A DNA stretch of 64,000 nt, taken from Clostridia bacterium (lineage in GTDB: Bacteria; Bacillota; Clostridia; Christensenellales; CAG-1252). The notes beneath the pieces were generated by a model. The model had not been told where the DNA came from. It saw only the letters and a program-made list of their open reading frames with translations, and made no database searches. Positions 46,769-55,614 of this stretch are shown here, in pieces (within the stretch, counting starts at the first letter, position 1; every line of letters starts with the position of its first letter). The DNA lies in the NCBI GenBank assembly GCA_024685775.1, contig JAIKVL010000006.1:1-64000 (forward strand), given 5' to 3'. The translations under genes and the position numbers were made by a program.

Positions 46769-47343
46769 GAGTTATCGCGGGAAAGTATAAAGGGAGAACG
46801 CTGTTTTCCCCGAAAGATCAAGCCGTCCGCCCGACGACCGATCGCATTAAAGAGAACGTTTTTAATTTATTGCAAACGCGGATCCCCGGCTGTGATTTCT
46901 TGGATCTGTTCGGCGGAAGCGGCGCGATGTCGATCGAGGCTTTGTCGAGAGGCGCGGCGGGCGCCGTCCTCGTCGACTGCGACAAAGAAAGCGTGAAACT
47001 CATAAAAAAGAATCTCTCCGCGCTCGGGATCGGAAGGGAAGCCGAGCTTTTGGAGACGGATTACGCGAGAGCGGCGGAAAGACTTCGCGGACGCTCGTTC
47101 GACGTCATTTTTCTCGATCCTCCGTATCGCGCGGACTTTTACGAGGACGTTCTTGACAAGATCGCGTCTTTTTCTTTACTGAAAGAGGGCGGAGTCGCAG
47201 TCTTCGAACACGCGACCGATCGCGCGCTTTCGCTTCCCGATGGATGGCGCGCCGCCGACGAAAGAAAATACGGCAGCGTGACGATCTCTCTTCTTGTCTT
47301 CGATTTTCGGTCGAGTATTGACAAAGAACGTCAAAAAGTGTAA
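46765..47343 (+). CDS. rsmD: 16S rRNA (guanine966-N2)-methyltransferase
   Basis: 192 residues. SAM-binding motif FLDLFGGSGAMSIEALSRGA, RPTTDRIKENVFN at the N-terminus and catalytic DPPY in VIFLDPPYRADFY identify RsmD. It methylates G966 (E. coli numbering) of 16S rRNA. Sits directly before coaD, the usual pairing in Bacillota. Confidence 0.92.
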   Translation: MRVIAGKYKGRTLFSPKDQAVRPTTDRIKENVFNLLQTRIPGCDFLDLFGGSGAMSIEALSRGAAGAVLVDCDKESVKLIKKNLSALGIGREAELLETDYARAAERLRGRSFDVIFLDPPYRADFYEDVLDKIASFSLLKEGGVAVFEHATDRALSLPDGWRAADERKYGSVTISLLVFDFRSSIDKERQKV

Positions 47344-47346
47344 AAT
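47318..47346 (+). promoter_or_regulatory. Promoter of coaD, leaderless layout
   Basis: TTGACA (47318-47323), 17 bases, TAAAAT (47341-47346), inside the end of rsmD. The coaD ATG follows after only six bases and has no ribosome site, so transcription should start at or next to the A of ATG. Confidence 0.75.
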
Positions 47347-47352
47347 CGAACT

Positions 47353-47829
47353 ATGAGTAAATGTTTGGTCACGGGGACCTTTGACCCGATCACCCTCGGA
47401 CACGAGGAACTTATCAAAAAAGCCATCGCAACGTTCGACGAAGTATCCGTCGCCGTCTTGATCAACCCCGATAAAACGCCGCTGTTTTCGGAAGAAGAGC
47501 GCGTCTCGATGATCGAGGAGACTTTCGGCGAAAAAGTCGAAGCATTTTCGTTTTCCGGTTTGGCGGTGGACGCGGCGAAATGCGTCGGAGCGTCCGCTCT
47601 CGTTCGCGGCGTTCGCGCGGACGCGGATATTCCCTACGAGATCGAAATGGCGGATTATAACCGCGCTTGGGGGCTCGAAACGGTTTTCTTTTTTGCCAGC
47701 GAAAAGCTGAAAGACGTCAGCGCGACGGCGGCTCGCGAATTATTGAAAAAGGGGATTATGCCCGATTCTCTGATGAGCGAACGCGCCAAAATGCTCGCGG
47801 TCAATTATTTGGAGGCAAAAAATGGATGA
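47353..47829 (+). CDS. coaD: Phosphopantetheine adenylyltransferase
   Basis: 158 residues. Nucleotidyltransferase motif GTFDPITLGHEELI at the N-terminus (T/HxGH type), RGVRADADIPYEIEMADYNR for substrate binding, and a C-terminal SATAARELLKKG segment in place of the more common SSSxVRE. It catalyses the penultimate step of coenzyme A synthesis. Overlaps the following coiled-coil gene by eight bases. Confidence 0.92.
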   Translation: MSKCLVTGTFDPITLGHEELIKKAIATFDEVSVAVLINPDKTPLFSEEERVSMIEETFGEKVEAFSFSGLAVDAAKCVGASALVRGVRADADIPYEIEMADYNRAWGLETVFFFASEKLKDVSATAARELLKKGIMPDSLMSERAKMLAVNYLEAKNG

Positions 47830-48292
47830 CGTCGTTCAGATCATCGATCAACTCGAAGACGTTTTATTAAATAATAAAAGAGGTTTTTTCTCGGGTAAAA
47901 TCTACGTCGATCAATTGAAAGTAACGGAGATTCTTTCCCGCCTGCGGGACGCGGTTCCCGCTTCTTTTCACGAGGCGCGCTCCATTTTGGGTCAGCGCGA
48001 CGCTTTGGTCCGCGAAGCCGAACAGCGCGCGGAAAATATCATTCGTAACGCGAACGAGACGCGCGATAAGCTCGTCCAGGAATCCGAGGTCGTTAAATCC
48101 GCCGAAGCGGAAGCGGAACGGATTTTGAGTTCGACGCGCGACTACTGCGAAAATTTGAAATATAACGTAATGCATGATCTCGATTCCGAGCTTTATAATT
48201 CGTCCGTCCATCTGACGCAGGCTTTGGATTATATCGACGACGTTCGTTCCGAGATGCGGAAGCGTTTCCCTTCCGGAAACGGGCAGAATTAA
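47822..48292 (+). CDS. Coiled-coil protein of the coaD-linked 'ATPase' family
   Basis: 156 residues. It starts IIDQLEDVLLNNKRGFFSGK, has a middle helix rich in Glu/Ala/Arg (AEQRAENIIRNANETRDKLV) like V/F-type stator helices, and a terminal YIDDVRSEMRKRF. Clostridia often have such a protein between coaD and ylbJ; databases call it ATPase or F0 b-like, but nothing shows an ATPase. Probably a structural protein linked to division or envelope, which is inference from the DivIVA-like helix. Ends in a clear terminator. Confidence 0.7.
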   Translation: MDDVVQIIDQLEDVLLNNKRGFFSGKIYVDQLKVTEILSRLRDAVPASFHEARSILGQRDALVREAEQRAENIIRNANETRDKLVQESEVVKSAEAEAERILSSTRDYCENLKYNVMHDLDSELYNSSVHLTQALDYIDDVRSEMRKRFPSGNGQN

Positions 48293-48301
48293 AACGTTTC
48301 G

Positions 48302-48327
48302 GCGCGGTTGATCCGCGCTTTTTTTTT
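48302..48327 (+). terminator. Terminator after the coaD operon
   Basis: GCGCGG-TTGAT-CCGCGC followed by nine T. Confidence 0.88.
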
Positions 48328-48371
48328 ATTCGGTTCGGGATAATTCGTCGCGGGAAAGAATATCGTTTGAT

Positions 48372-49313
48372 ATGCGCGCAAAGAAAACGGTCTTTCTTTT
48401 GTTTTTCGTGTTGCTCTTACTCGTCGCGAACCCGTCGCGATACTTTGATTCGGTCGCTCGCGGCGTTCGGATCTTTGCGTATTCCGTCTTGCCGTCGATG
48501 CTCCCGTATTTCTTCTTTACGAAGCTTTTGACTTCGATCGGCGGGGCGGAAGCGTTGTCGCGGACGGTCGGAAGACCCGTCGGGAAAATCTATAAAGTAG
48601 GCGGCGCGTGCGGTTACGCGCTCGTTATGAGCGTTCTCAGCGGTTACCCGGTCGGCGCGCGCGTCCTTTCCGATCTTTGCGGGCAAGGATTGATCAGCGA
48701 AAAAGACGCGCGAAAAGCCGCCTCGTTTTGTTCGACGAGCGGGAGTATGTTCGTCCTCGGAAGCGTAGGCGCGTCCATCCTCGGCGACGTAAAAGCGGCT
48801 TGGGTGATCTTGGTCGCCCATTATCTCGGCGCGCTTTTGAACGGAGTTTTGTATTGTTCGTTCGGGAAGGGCGGCGGGGGACGCTTTTTGCCTTCGCTAC
48901 CTTCGAAAAATGCGGACGACGTCCTCGCGGGCGCAATGTATGAAAGCGTGATCTCGCTTGCGCTCGTCGGCGGGTTTATCGCCGTGTGCAATCTTTCGGC
49001 GGATATGGTTTCGGATCTGTTGAAATGGCTCGGGTGGAAGATCGAAGAGGGAAGCGTTCTCGGCGCGACCGTGTTTTCGCTGTTCGAAGTAACGAGGGGG
49101 TGTATACTCTTTTCCTCGTGCGATCTGCCTCGCGCCGTAAAAACCGCGTGCGCTGCCGCCGCCGTCTCGTTCGGCGGGCTGTCCGTCCTTTTGCAATCGC
49201 TTGCGTTTCTCGGAAAATGCGGGGTAAAGGCTTGGAAAATGACCTTGATGAAAGCGACGCAGGCGGCGCTGACTTTCGGGATTTGTCTGGTTGCGGGAGT
49301 TTGGATCCTTTGA
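48372..49313 (+). CDS. ylbJ: YlbJ-like integral membrane protein
   Basis: 313 residues with about eight membrane helices. VLPSMLPYFFFTKLLTSIGG and the GYPVGARVLSDLCGQGLIS segment are family marks of YlbJ, which has nucleoside-recognition (Gate) domains and is linked to sporulation in Bacillus. The presence of ylbJ with tmcAL and coaD repeats the conserved order of Bacillota; whether this organism sporulates cannot be told. No strong ribosome site before the ATG. Confidence 0.82.
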   Translation: MRAKKTVFLLFFVLLLLVANPSRYFDSVARGVRIFAYSVLPSMLPYFFFTKLLTSIGGAEALSRTVGRPVGKIYKVGGACGYALVMSVLSGYPVGARVLSDLCGQGLISEKDARKAASFCSTSGSMFVLGSVGASILGDVKAAWVILVAHYLGALLNGVLYCSFGKGGGGRFLPSLPSKNADDVLAGAMYESVISLALVGGFIAVCNLSADMVSDLLKWLGWKIEEGSVLGATVFSLFEVTRGCILFSSCDLPRAVKTACAAAAVSFGGLSVLLQSLAFLGKCGVKAWKMTLMKATQAALTFGICLVAGVWIL

Positions 49314-50480
49314 TCAAAGGAGAAGCATTCCTCCACCCGAAAGGGGAAGACCTTTGGAAATCAAATAGATCTCGTGAGAAAGGGCGCAGATCGCCGCGCT
49401 TTTATCGCCGCAAGTTTTGGCTTCTTCTTCGCCCGTCAGGATTTTTCCGTATTTACTGAATAACGATAAAAGGTCGGTACGGTCTTTTTTTACGCCGAGG
49501 ATCTTGAAATAGGGGGCGGCGTCGATCTCACTTTCGAAAAATGTTTTGCCGACTCCGAGCAACGCATTCGCGAGGATGCGCCTGACGCGCGCTTCGGAAT
49601 AGCGTTTCGTCGCCGCGGTGCGGACGAGCTCTTCGGCGTTCGTCGCGTCTTTGGCGAGCCGTAAAATGCGGTTTTCGATCCCTTCCGTAACGTCTGCGAT
49701 TCGTTTGAGACCTTCCGCGCTCATATTTGCGAGTTTATAAAGAATCAAAGCCGAGAAAGCGTTTTGATCGGAAAGGGCAAGGAGATCGGAAAGAACGTAA
49801 GGGGGAACGGCGCGGGCGATCTCTTCCGTTTTCTTTTCTGTTAGAGCGTTTCGGATCGCGCCCGAAGAAGGGAGTTCGTCGCTTAGCGAAAGAGCTTTGT
49901 AATTTCCTTTGCGGGGAAGCGCGAAGAATTCGAATTCGCCGCGCTTTTTCGCCGCGCGAACGTACTCGATCGCAAGGACGTCGTTCGGCGAAGTCAGCTC
50001 GGGGATCGTGATGCCGTTTCGTTCGGCGTATTTGCGGAAAGCTTGCGCACGCGCCACCGGGAAGGAGAACCCCATATCGAGCAGGTCGCGGATCGCGAGA
50101 GAGATTTCTTCTGGTTCTTCGGCGGAGAGCTTTGCGGCGTTCTCGATCAAAGGAAGAGACCCGCACTCGCTTCCGAAACAGACGACTTTTTCTTCGTTTT
50201 TTACGGCGGCGGCGATCTTGATCGCTCCGTCCGCGAAACGTTCCGCGCAGGAAACGCCGAAGATCTGCGGTAATTCGACGACGATATCCGCTCCCGCCGT
50301 CAAGGCGTGACGAGCGCGCGTATATTTGTCCGAAAGGGCGAGGGAACCGCGCTGCGTTACGTCTCCGTTCAGAATCACGCAGACGGCGTCCGGGCGCAGT
50401 CGATCCCTGACCTCGGTCAGTAATTTGATATGTCCGTTATGGAGCGGGTTGAATTCCGCCGTAATAAACGCGATCTTCAT
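49314..50480 (-). CDS. tmcAL: tRNA(Met) cytidine acetate ligase (YlbM)
   Basis: 388 residues from the ATG at 50480; open frame continues upstream only across the opposite-strand pta gene. The nucleotidyltransferase head is FITAEFNPLHNGHIKLL (HxGH class), then VILNGDVTQRGSLALSDKYTRA and FGSECGS. These are the motifs of TmcAL, which activates acetate with ATP to make N4-acetylcytidine at the wobble base of elongator tRNA-Met. Convergent with ylbJ (adjacent stops) and divergent from pta, thus next to the acetate enzymes. Confidence 0.88.
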   Translation of the reverse strand: MKIAFITAEFNPLHNGHIKLLTEVRDRLRPDAVCVILNGDVTQRGSLALSDKYTRARHALTAGADIVVELPQIFGVSCAERFADGAIKIAAAVKNEEKVVCFGSECGSLPLIENAAKLSAEEPEEISLAIRDLLDMGFSFPVARAQAFRKYAERNGITIPELTSPNDVLAIEYVRAAKKRGEFEFFALPRKGNYKALSLSDELPSSGAIRNALTEKKTEEIARAVPPYVLSDLLALSDQNAFSALILYKLANMSAEGLKRIADVTEGIENRILRLAKDATNAEELVRTAATKRYSEARVRRILANALLGVGKTFFESEIDAAPYFKILGVKKDRTDLLSLFSKYGKILTGEEEAKTCGDKSAAICALSHEIYLISKGLPLSGGGMLLL

Positions 50481-50510
50481 AAATTCGGCTATATTATTCC
50501 CTTTATATTC

Positions 50511-50540
50511 TTGCTTTTTCCCTTCGCGCGGGGTTATAAT
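50511..50540 (+). promoter_or_regulatory. Promoter of pta-ackA
   Basis: TTGCTT (50511-50516), 18 bases, TATAAT (50535-50540), about 55 bases before the pta ATG, in the divergent tmcAL-pta gap. Confidence 0.6.
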
Positions 50541-50594
50541 TATTATACATTTTTTAAGGCTTGCAATAAAGCGTTTTATAAAGGAGATTTGAAA

Positions 50595-51590
50595 ATGTCG
50601 AAATTGATGGATGAAATCAAGCAAAAAGCGGCTCTTTTGAACAAGCATATCGTTCTTGCGGAAGGCGAAGAGGAGCGCATTATTCGCGCGGCTGAAATGA
50701 TCGCGGCGAAAAAGATCGCCCGTTTGACCCTCGTCGGTAACGAAAGCGTGATCAAGGCGAAATGCCCGGATGCGAAGCTCGACGGCGTCTCGATCGTCGA
50801 TCCCGAAACCAGCGATCTTACGAAAAAGTACGCCGACCTTCTCTATACTATCCGTAAAGCGAAGGGTATGACCGAGGAAGAGGCGGCTCGCCTCGCCAAG
50901 GATTGCACCTATTTCGCCGTCCTTATGGTTAAAGCGGGAGATGCGGACGGAATGGTTTCCGGCGCCGTCCACAGCACGGGCGACACCCTTCGTCCCGCGC
51001 TCCAAATCATCAAGACCGCTCCCGGAATCTCCACCGTTTCGAGTTGCTTTATCATGTGCCTCCCCGAAGGCTCCGCTTACGGCGAAAAAGACGTTATGGT
51101 CTACGGCGACTGCGCCGTCAACATTATGCCCGATGAGAATCAGCTCGCGGATATCGCGATCGCGACCGCGGACAGCGCCGTAAAGATCGCGGGCATCGAG
51201 CCGAGAATCGCGATGCTTTCTTTCTCGACGAAGGGCAGCGCGAAGCACGACACCGTTACCAAAGTCCAAAACGCGACCAAGATCGCGCACGAAAAAGCGC
51301 CCGAGCTCGCTCTCGACGGCGAATTGCAGCTTGACGCCGCGCTCGTCCCCGAAGTCGCCGCTTTGAAAGCTCCGGGCAGCAAGGTCGCGGGCAAAGCGAA
51401 CGTCCTCATCTTCCCCGACATTCAGGCCGGAAACATCGGTTACAAACTGACCCAAAGACTCGGCGGCGCCGAAGCGATCGGCCCGATCTGCCAAGGTCTT
51501 GCTTATCCCGTAAACGATCTTTCCCGCGGTTGCGTTCCCGAGGACGTCGTCGGCGTCGTGGCGGTAACCGCCGTTCAATGCGGAAAATAA
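50595..51590 (+). CDS. pta: Phosphate acetyltransferase
   Basis: 331 residues. The ATG at 50595 with AAGGAG is chosen; an upstream open extension is antisense to tmcAL. The family pattern includes HIVLAEGEEERIIRAAEM, GDADGMVSGAVHSTGDTLRP, SFSTKGSAKHD and NVLIFPDIQAGNIGYKL. Converts acetyl-CoA and phosphate to acetyl phosphate. Followed 11 bases later by ackA, so acetate formation with ATP yield is expected. Confidence 0.95.
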   Translation: MSKLMDEIKQKAALLNKHIVLAEGEEERIIRAAEMIAAKKIARLTLVGNESVIKAKCPDAKLDGVSIVDPETSDLTKKYADLLYTIRKAKGMTEEEAARLAKDCTYFAVLMVKAGDADGMVSGAVHSTGDTLRPALQIIKTAPGISTVSSCFIMCLPEGSAYGEKDVMVYGDCAVNIMPDENQLADIAIATADSAVKIAGIEPRIAMLSFSTKGSAKHDTVTKVQNATKIAHEKAPELALDGELQLDAALVPEVAALKAPGSKVAGKANVLIFPDIQAGNIGYKLTQRLGGAEAIGPICQGLAYPVNDLSRGCVPEDVVGVVAVTAVQCGK

Positions 51591-51601
51591 GGAGTAGGGC
51601 G

Positions 51602-52795
51602 ATGAAAATTCTCGTTATCAACGCAGGAAGTTCTTCCTTAAAATACCAACTCATCGAAATGGAGACGGAGCAAGTCATCGCGAAAGGCGTTTGCGAACGC
51701 GTCACGATGAAAAATTCCACTCTGACGCATTCGGCGAAAGGGCAAAAGATCGTCATCGAACACGAAATGCCCACGCATACCGAAGCTTTGAGCCTTGTGC
51801 TTTCCGCTTTGACTTCGCCCGAGTACGGCGTTGTGAAGAGCCTTTCCGAGATCAACGCGGTCGGTCATCGCGTCCTTCACGGCGCGGAGGATTTCAAAAA
51901 GTCCGTCTTGATCGACGACGAAGTCGTCCGCATCTGCGAAAAGAACAAAGAACTCGGACCTCTCCATATGCCCGCGAATATCGCTTGCATCTGCGCGTGC
52001 AGGAAGCTTCTTCCCGTTCCGCAGGTTGCCGCGTTCGACACGTCGTTTCATCAGACGATGCCCGATTACGCGTTCCGTTACGCGCTCCCCGAATCGTATT
52101 ACACCGAGTGGCGTATGCGCCGTTTCGGATTCCACGGGACGAGCCATAAGTACGTTTCGGGCGAAGCGATCAAGTATTTGAATAACCCCAAAGCGAAAAT
52201 CGTTACCTGCCACCTCGGAAACGGCTCCTCGATGGCGGCGGTCAAAGAGGGCAAGTGCGTGGATACTTCGATGGGCTATACCCCGCTTGCGGGCGTCCCG
52301 ATGGGGACGAGGAGCGGCGATATCGATCCCGCGCTTCTCGAAGCGATCTGCAATAAGACCGGTATGAGCATTTCGGACGCGGTCAACGTCTGCCTCAATA
52401 AGAGGAGCGGCGTTTACGGGATTGCGGGCGTCAGCGATTTCAGAGATCTCGCTTCGCTTGCGGAAAACGGTGACGATAAAGCGCGCCTCGCGCTCGATAT
52501 GTTTGCGTACTCCGTCAAAAAGTTCATCGGCAGCTATGCCGCGGCTATGAACGGAATGGACGCGATCGTTATGACCGGCGGTATCGGTGAGAACAGCGCG
52601 GACGTTCGCCGCAGAATTCTTTCCGATCTCGAATATCTCGGCGTAAAGATCGACCTCGAAAAGAACGCGGTTCGCGGAAAATTCGCCGAAATTTCCACGC
52701 CGGACAGCAAAGTCAAAGTCCTCGTCATTCCGACGAACGAAGAACTCGTCATCGCGCGTGACACGAAAGCGATCGTCGAAGGATTGAATCAATAA
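51602..52795 (+). CDS. ackA: Acetate kinase
   Basis: 397 residues, start MKILVINAGSSSLKYQL after AAGGAG. GHRVLHGAEDF, FDTSFHQTMPDYAFRYALP, HGTSHKYVSGEA and CHLGNGSSMAAVKEGKCVDTSMGYTP are the ASKHA-fold phosphate and adenosine segments, split here only in description. Makes acetate and ATP from acetyl phosphate with Pta. The YceD-like gene that often follows before rpmF is absent. Confidence 0.95.
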   Translation: MKILVINAGSSSLKYQLIEMETEQVIAKGVCERVTMKNSTLTHSAKGQKIVIEHEMPTHTEALSLVLSALTSPEYGVVKSLSEINAVGHRVLHGAEDFKKSVLIDDEVVRICEKNKELGPLHMPANIACICACRKLLPVPQVAAFDTSFHQTMPDYAFRYALPESYYTEWRMRRFGFHGTSHKYVSGEAIKYLNNPKAKIVTCHLGNGSSMAAVKEGKCVDTSMGYTPLAGVPMGTRSGDIDPALLEAICNKTGMSISDAVNVCLNKRSGVYGIAGVSDFRDLASLAENGDDKARLALDMFAYSVKKFIGSYAAAMNGMDAIVMTGGIGENSADVRRRILSDLEYLGVKIDLEKNAVRGKFAEISTPDSKVKVLVIPTNEELVIARDTKAIVEGLNQ

Positions 52796-52822
52796 GAACA
52801 ATAAATTTATTCGTGAAAATCG

Positions 52823-52851
52823 TTGACAGTACGCTGCGTTTTCACTATAAT
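52823..52851 (+). promoter_or_regulatory. Promoter of rpmF
   Basis: Perfect consensus: TTGACA (52823-52828), 17 bases, TATAAT (52846-52851), 47 bases before the rpmF ATG. Confidence 0.88.
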
Positions 52852-52898
52852 AAATAATCGTTAGTGTACTTAATCGCACGGAACAGGAGGTGTTTGAT

Positions 52899-53090
52899 AT
52901 GGCAGTGCCCAAGTGTAAGGTTTCGAAATCGAGGAGAGATTCCCGCGCGGCGAATTGGAAGATCAGCGCGCCGGGTCTTGTTGAATGTCCCAACTGCCAC
53001 GAGCTTATCAAGAGTCATAGAGTTTGCCCGTCTTGCGGGTATTATGACAAAGAAAAAGTTGTGGAAATCAAAGAAAAGTCTAACGACTGA
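52899..53090 (+). CDS. rpmF: 50S ribosomal protein L32
   Basis: 63 residues, AGGAGG eight bases before the ATG (an in-frame start three codons earlier is not needed). MAVPKCKVSKSRRDSRAANW is the conserved N-terminus and CPNCHELIKSHRVCPSCGYY is the four-cysteine zinc form. Own consensus promoter and double terminator. The fatty-acid gene plsX that often follows is missing here. Confidence 0.95.
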   Translation: MAVPKCKVSKSRRDSRAANWKISAPGLVECPNCHELIKSHRVCPSCGYYDKEKVVEIKEKSND

Positions 53091-53097
53091 TCAATCG

Positions 53098-53128
53098 GCG
53101 CTCGGATGATTCCGAGCGCTTCTTTTTA
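53098..53128 (+). terminator. Terminator of rpmF
   Basis: GCGCTCGGA-TGAT-TCCGAGCGC followed by TTCTTTTTA. A second weaker hairpin, TCCGA-TTAT-TCGGA with eight T, follows at 53137-53160. Confidence 0.92.
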
Positions 53129-53222
53129 TTCTGAGGTCCGATTATTCGGATCTTTTTTTTACCGCAGGTTCCCGCGTTATGTACGTTTTTTGGTATTATG
53201 GAAACAACTTTCTCTTCGAGTC

Positions 53223-53251
53223 TTGCATTTGCGATTCGAAAGTGGTATAAA
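53223..53251 (+). promoter_or_regulatory. Promoter of the WYL regulator
   Basis: TTGCAT (53223-53228), 17 bases, TATAAA (53246-53251), 22 bases before the ATG, with AGGAGG between. Confidence 0.65.
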
Positions 53252-53273
53252 GACAAAAAGAGGAGGATTTCGA

Positions 53274-54311
53274 ATGACGGAAAAGCGCGCGCATTGCAAC
53301 GAAGGCGATAAAAAGATCGCATTGATCCGAATGATCCAAATTCTCGAAAACGAAACGGATCAAGAGCATCCTTTGACGCAGCAGGAGATCCTCGATAAGC
53401 TGAACGACGAGTTCGGATTGGTCGTAAATGATCGGAAGTTCGTCGGCAGAAACCTGAGGCTTCTTCGGGAACTTTTCGAATCCGACCCTTTCTTTCAGAA
53501 TCCGGCTTGCGCGATTAATCTCGAAACGGATAAAAGGAGAGGGAGCTATTTTTCGAAAAGGCTTTTCGAAAACTCCGAGCTCAAAGTATTGATCGATGCG
53601 GTTTTGTCTAGCAAGTATATTCCGGAGAAACATTCGAAGGATCTGATTGAAAAGCTTTGCATGCTTTCGAATCGGTATTTCAAGTCCCACGTTAAGTATA
53701 TTTCCGTTCCGAATCGCAATAAAACGGAGAATCGACAGCTGTTTTTGAATATCGATTTGATCGACGAAGCGATAGAAAAGGGGAAGCAGATCGTCTTCGA
53801 TTATAATAAGTACGGCGCGGATAAGAAACTGCACAAGACGGTTTCTCATAAAGAAAGCCCGTACCGTTTGATTCTTCATAATCAACGGTATTATTTGATG
53901 TACGGCAGCGAAAAGTATAAGACCGTCGGATTCCTGCGCGTCGATAAGATCACGAATATCGAAGTGGCAAGCGAACCGTTAACGCCGCTTGCGAAATTGA
54001 CCGGGTACAAAAGCGGTTACGACTATAAAAACATCGTTTCGACTTTGCCCTATATGTTCGGCGACGAGATCAAAATGGTGACCTTTCTAGCGAGTGATTT
54101 CGTGGTGGACGATATCGTCGATTATTTCGGAAACGACGCGCAAATCAAAGAATTGCCCGAGCATAAGCTCGAAGTCACGGTGCACACGAGCCCGAAAGCG
54201 ATGGAGTATTGGGCGATGCAGTATTTGAATTACGTCGAGATCAAGTCGCCCGATTCTTTGCGCGAAAGGATCAAGGAAAACTTGGAAGCCGCGCGGGAAA
54301 AATATCGGTAA
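53274..54311 (+). CDS. WYL-domain transcriptional regulator
   Basis: 345 residues, start at 53274 after AGGAGG; the longer frame reads through the rpmF terminators and is rejected. N-terminal winged helix-turn-helix (KKIALIRMIQILENETDQ.., LTQQEILDKLNDEFG) and a WYL domain (about 185-260) with SPYRLILHNQRYYLMYG in place of the WYL signature itself, followed by a WCX-like C-terminal part. WYL proteins often sense nucleotides or stress and several regulate CRISPR or defence loci. Here it lies about 2.3 kb upstream of the cas9 region with one transporter gene between, so control of the CRISPR genes is possible but unproven. Confidence 0.82.
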   Translation: MTEKRAHCNEGDKKIALIRMIQILENETDQEHPLTQQEILDKLNDEFGLVVNDRKFVGRNLRLLRELFESDPFFQNPACAINLETDKRRGSYFSKRLFENSELKVLIDAVLSSKYIPEKHSKDLIEKLCMLSNRYFKSHVKYISVPNRNKTENRQLFLNIDLIDEAIEKGKQIVFDYNKYGADKKLHKTVSHKESPYRLILHNQRYYLMYGSEKYKTVGFLRVDKITNIEVASEPLTPLAKLTGYKSGYDYKNIVSTLPYMFGDEIKMVTFLASDFVVDDIVDYFGNDAQIKELPEHKLEVTVHTSPKAMEYWAMQYLNYVEIKSPDSLRERIKENLEAAREKYR

Positions 54312-54382
54312 ACGCGGGTCGCGAGCGGCTTGAAATTAACAGAAACGCCGCTTGCGCGTATACTGTAATAAAGGAGCGCGAG

Positions 54383-55504
54383 GTGTGTTCGCCTTGCGAA
54401 AAGAATATGCTAACGAGAGAAAAAGCAATCATGAGGACCGGTGCCGTCGGCATCGGGGTTAACGTCGCGCTGTCCGCATTAAAAGCGATTTTCGGCTTTA
54501 TTGCGGGTTCGGTGGCGATCATTATGGACGCGGTTAATAACCTGACCGACGCGCTTTCGTCAGTCATTACCATTCTCGGCGTAAAACTCGCCAAGAAAAA
54601 GCCCGACGCAAAGCACCCGTACGGGCACGGCAGGGTGGAATATTTCAGCGCGATGATCGTCGCGGTCATCGTCATAACGGCAGGCGTCAGCGCGCTCGTG
54701 GAAGCGATCAAAAGTATGATCAAGCCCGCGCTTCCCGCGTATTCCGTCTATACGTTCGTTATGATCGCGCTTGCGGTCTCGGCGAAGATCGTTTTGAGTT
54801 TTTACGTCAAAAAGATGGGCAAAAAGTATAATTCCGACGCCCTTATCGCATCGGGGAAGGACGCGGGATTCGACGCGATCCTTTCTTCCTCCACGATCCT
54901 TGCGGGAATCGTCGCGATCGCGGCGAAGATCTCGATCGAAGGTTACGTCGGCGCGATCATTTCCCTGTTTATTTTGAAAGCGGGAATCGAAATGCTCTTT
55001 TCTTCCGCAAGCGACGTCCTCGGAAAACGCGCAAACAGCGAGACGGCGCGCGCGATCAAAGAATGCGTAGGGGAGATCGACGGCGTTCTCGGCGTTTACG
55101 ATCTCTTGATCCATAATTACGGACCCGAAAGCGCGATCGCTTCGGTCCACGTCGAAGTCCCGTCCACGCTTTCCGCGAACGAGATCCATATCATAACGCG
55201 CACCGCTCAGGAAAAGGTTTTCGAAAAATTCCATATCTTTTTGACGGTCGGGATCTATTCGATCGACCAATCTTACGCAAGCGAGATCAAGCGCATCAAC
55301 GAAGCCGCCTGCAAAAGAGACGGCGTCCTCGGAACGCACGGTTTTTACATCAACGAAGAGAAAAAGACGGTCTTTTTGGACGTCGTCATCGACTTTACGG
55401 TTAAGGACAAAAATGCCTTGATTTCCGCCTTAAACGAAGATTTTTCCGAAATTCTTCCGGGTTTTTCGTTTCTGATCAATTTCGACGCGAATTACACGGA
55501 TTGA
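54383..55504 (+). CDS. Cation diffusion facilitator transporter
   Basis: 373 residues. Start at the GTG at 54383, six bases after AAGGAG; an ATG at 54407 is an alternative. Six membrane helices, metal-site DAVNNLTDALSS in helix 2, the loop HPYGHGRVEYFSAMIV, and a C-terminal ferredoxin-like domain (VLGVYDLLIHNYGPESAIASVHVEV). Exports divalent metals such as zinc, manganese or iron in exchange for protons; the metal cannot be told. Confidence 0.88.
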   Translation: MCSPCEKNMLTREKAIMRTGAVGIGVNVALSALKAIFGFIAGSVAIIMDAVNNLTDALSSVITILGVKLAKKKPDAKHPYGHGRVEYFSAMIVAVIVITAGVSALVEAIKSMIKPALPAYSVYTFVMIALAVSAKIVLSFYVKKMGKKYNSDALIASGKDAGFDAILSSSTILAGIVAIAAKISIEGYVGAIISLFILKAGIEMLFSSASDVLGKRANSETARAIKECVGEIDGVLGVYDLLIHNYGPESAIASVHVEVPSTLSANEIHIITRTAQEKVFEKFHIFLTVGIYSIDQSYASEIKRINEAACKRDGVLGTHGFYINEEKKTVFLDVVIDFTVKDKNALISALNEDFSEILPGFSFLINFDANYTD

Positions 55505-55520
55505 CGGAGGTTTTATAAAG

Positions 55521-55608
55521 AAAAAACTCTCCTTTCGGAGAGCTCTCTATCGCACAATGCGAATAAATGGGTAGACATAGTTTTATTTGAACTTGCCTTG
55601 TTGTTTGT
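55521..55608 (-). ncRNA. tracrRNA of the type II-A CRISPR system
   Basis: About 88 nt on the minus strand, antisense to the cas9 leader. Near its 5' end is CAAACAACAAGGC, a perfect 13-nt match to the reverse complement of the CRISPR repeat (GCCTTGTTGTTTG), then AAGT and TCAAAT. With the repeat GTTTGA-GA-GCC this gives a lower stem of six, a GA/AAGU bulge and an upper stem, the same bulge as in Streptococcus pyogenes. Downstream come a nexus-like segment, a small CGCA-TTG-TGCG hairpin and the terminator CTCTCC-GAAA-GGAGAG with six T (55521-55526). Confidence 0.88.
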
Positions 55609-55614
55609 AATGTT

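Noticed and set aside
50481-51578. N-terminal extension of tmcAL by about 360 codons
   Set aside because: It is antisense to pta and has no family similarity; the conserved N-terminus begins at 50480.
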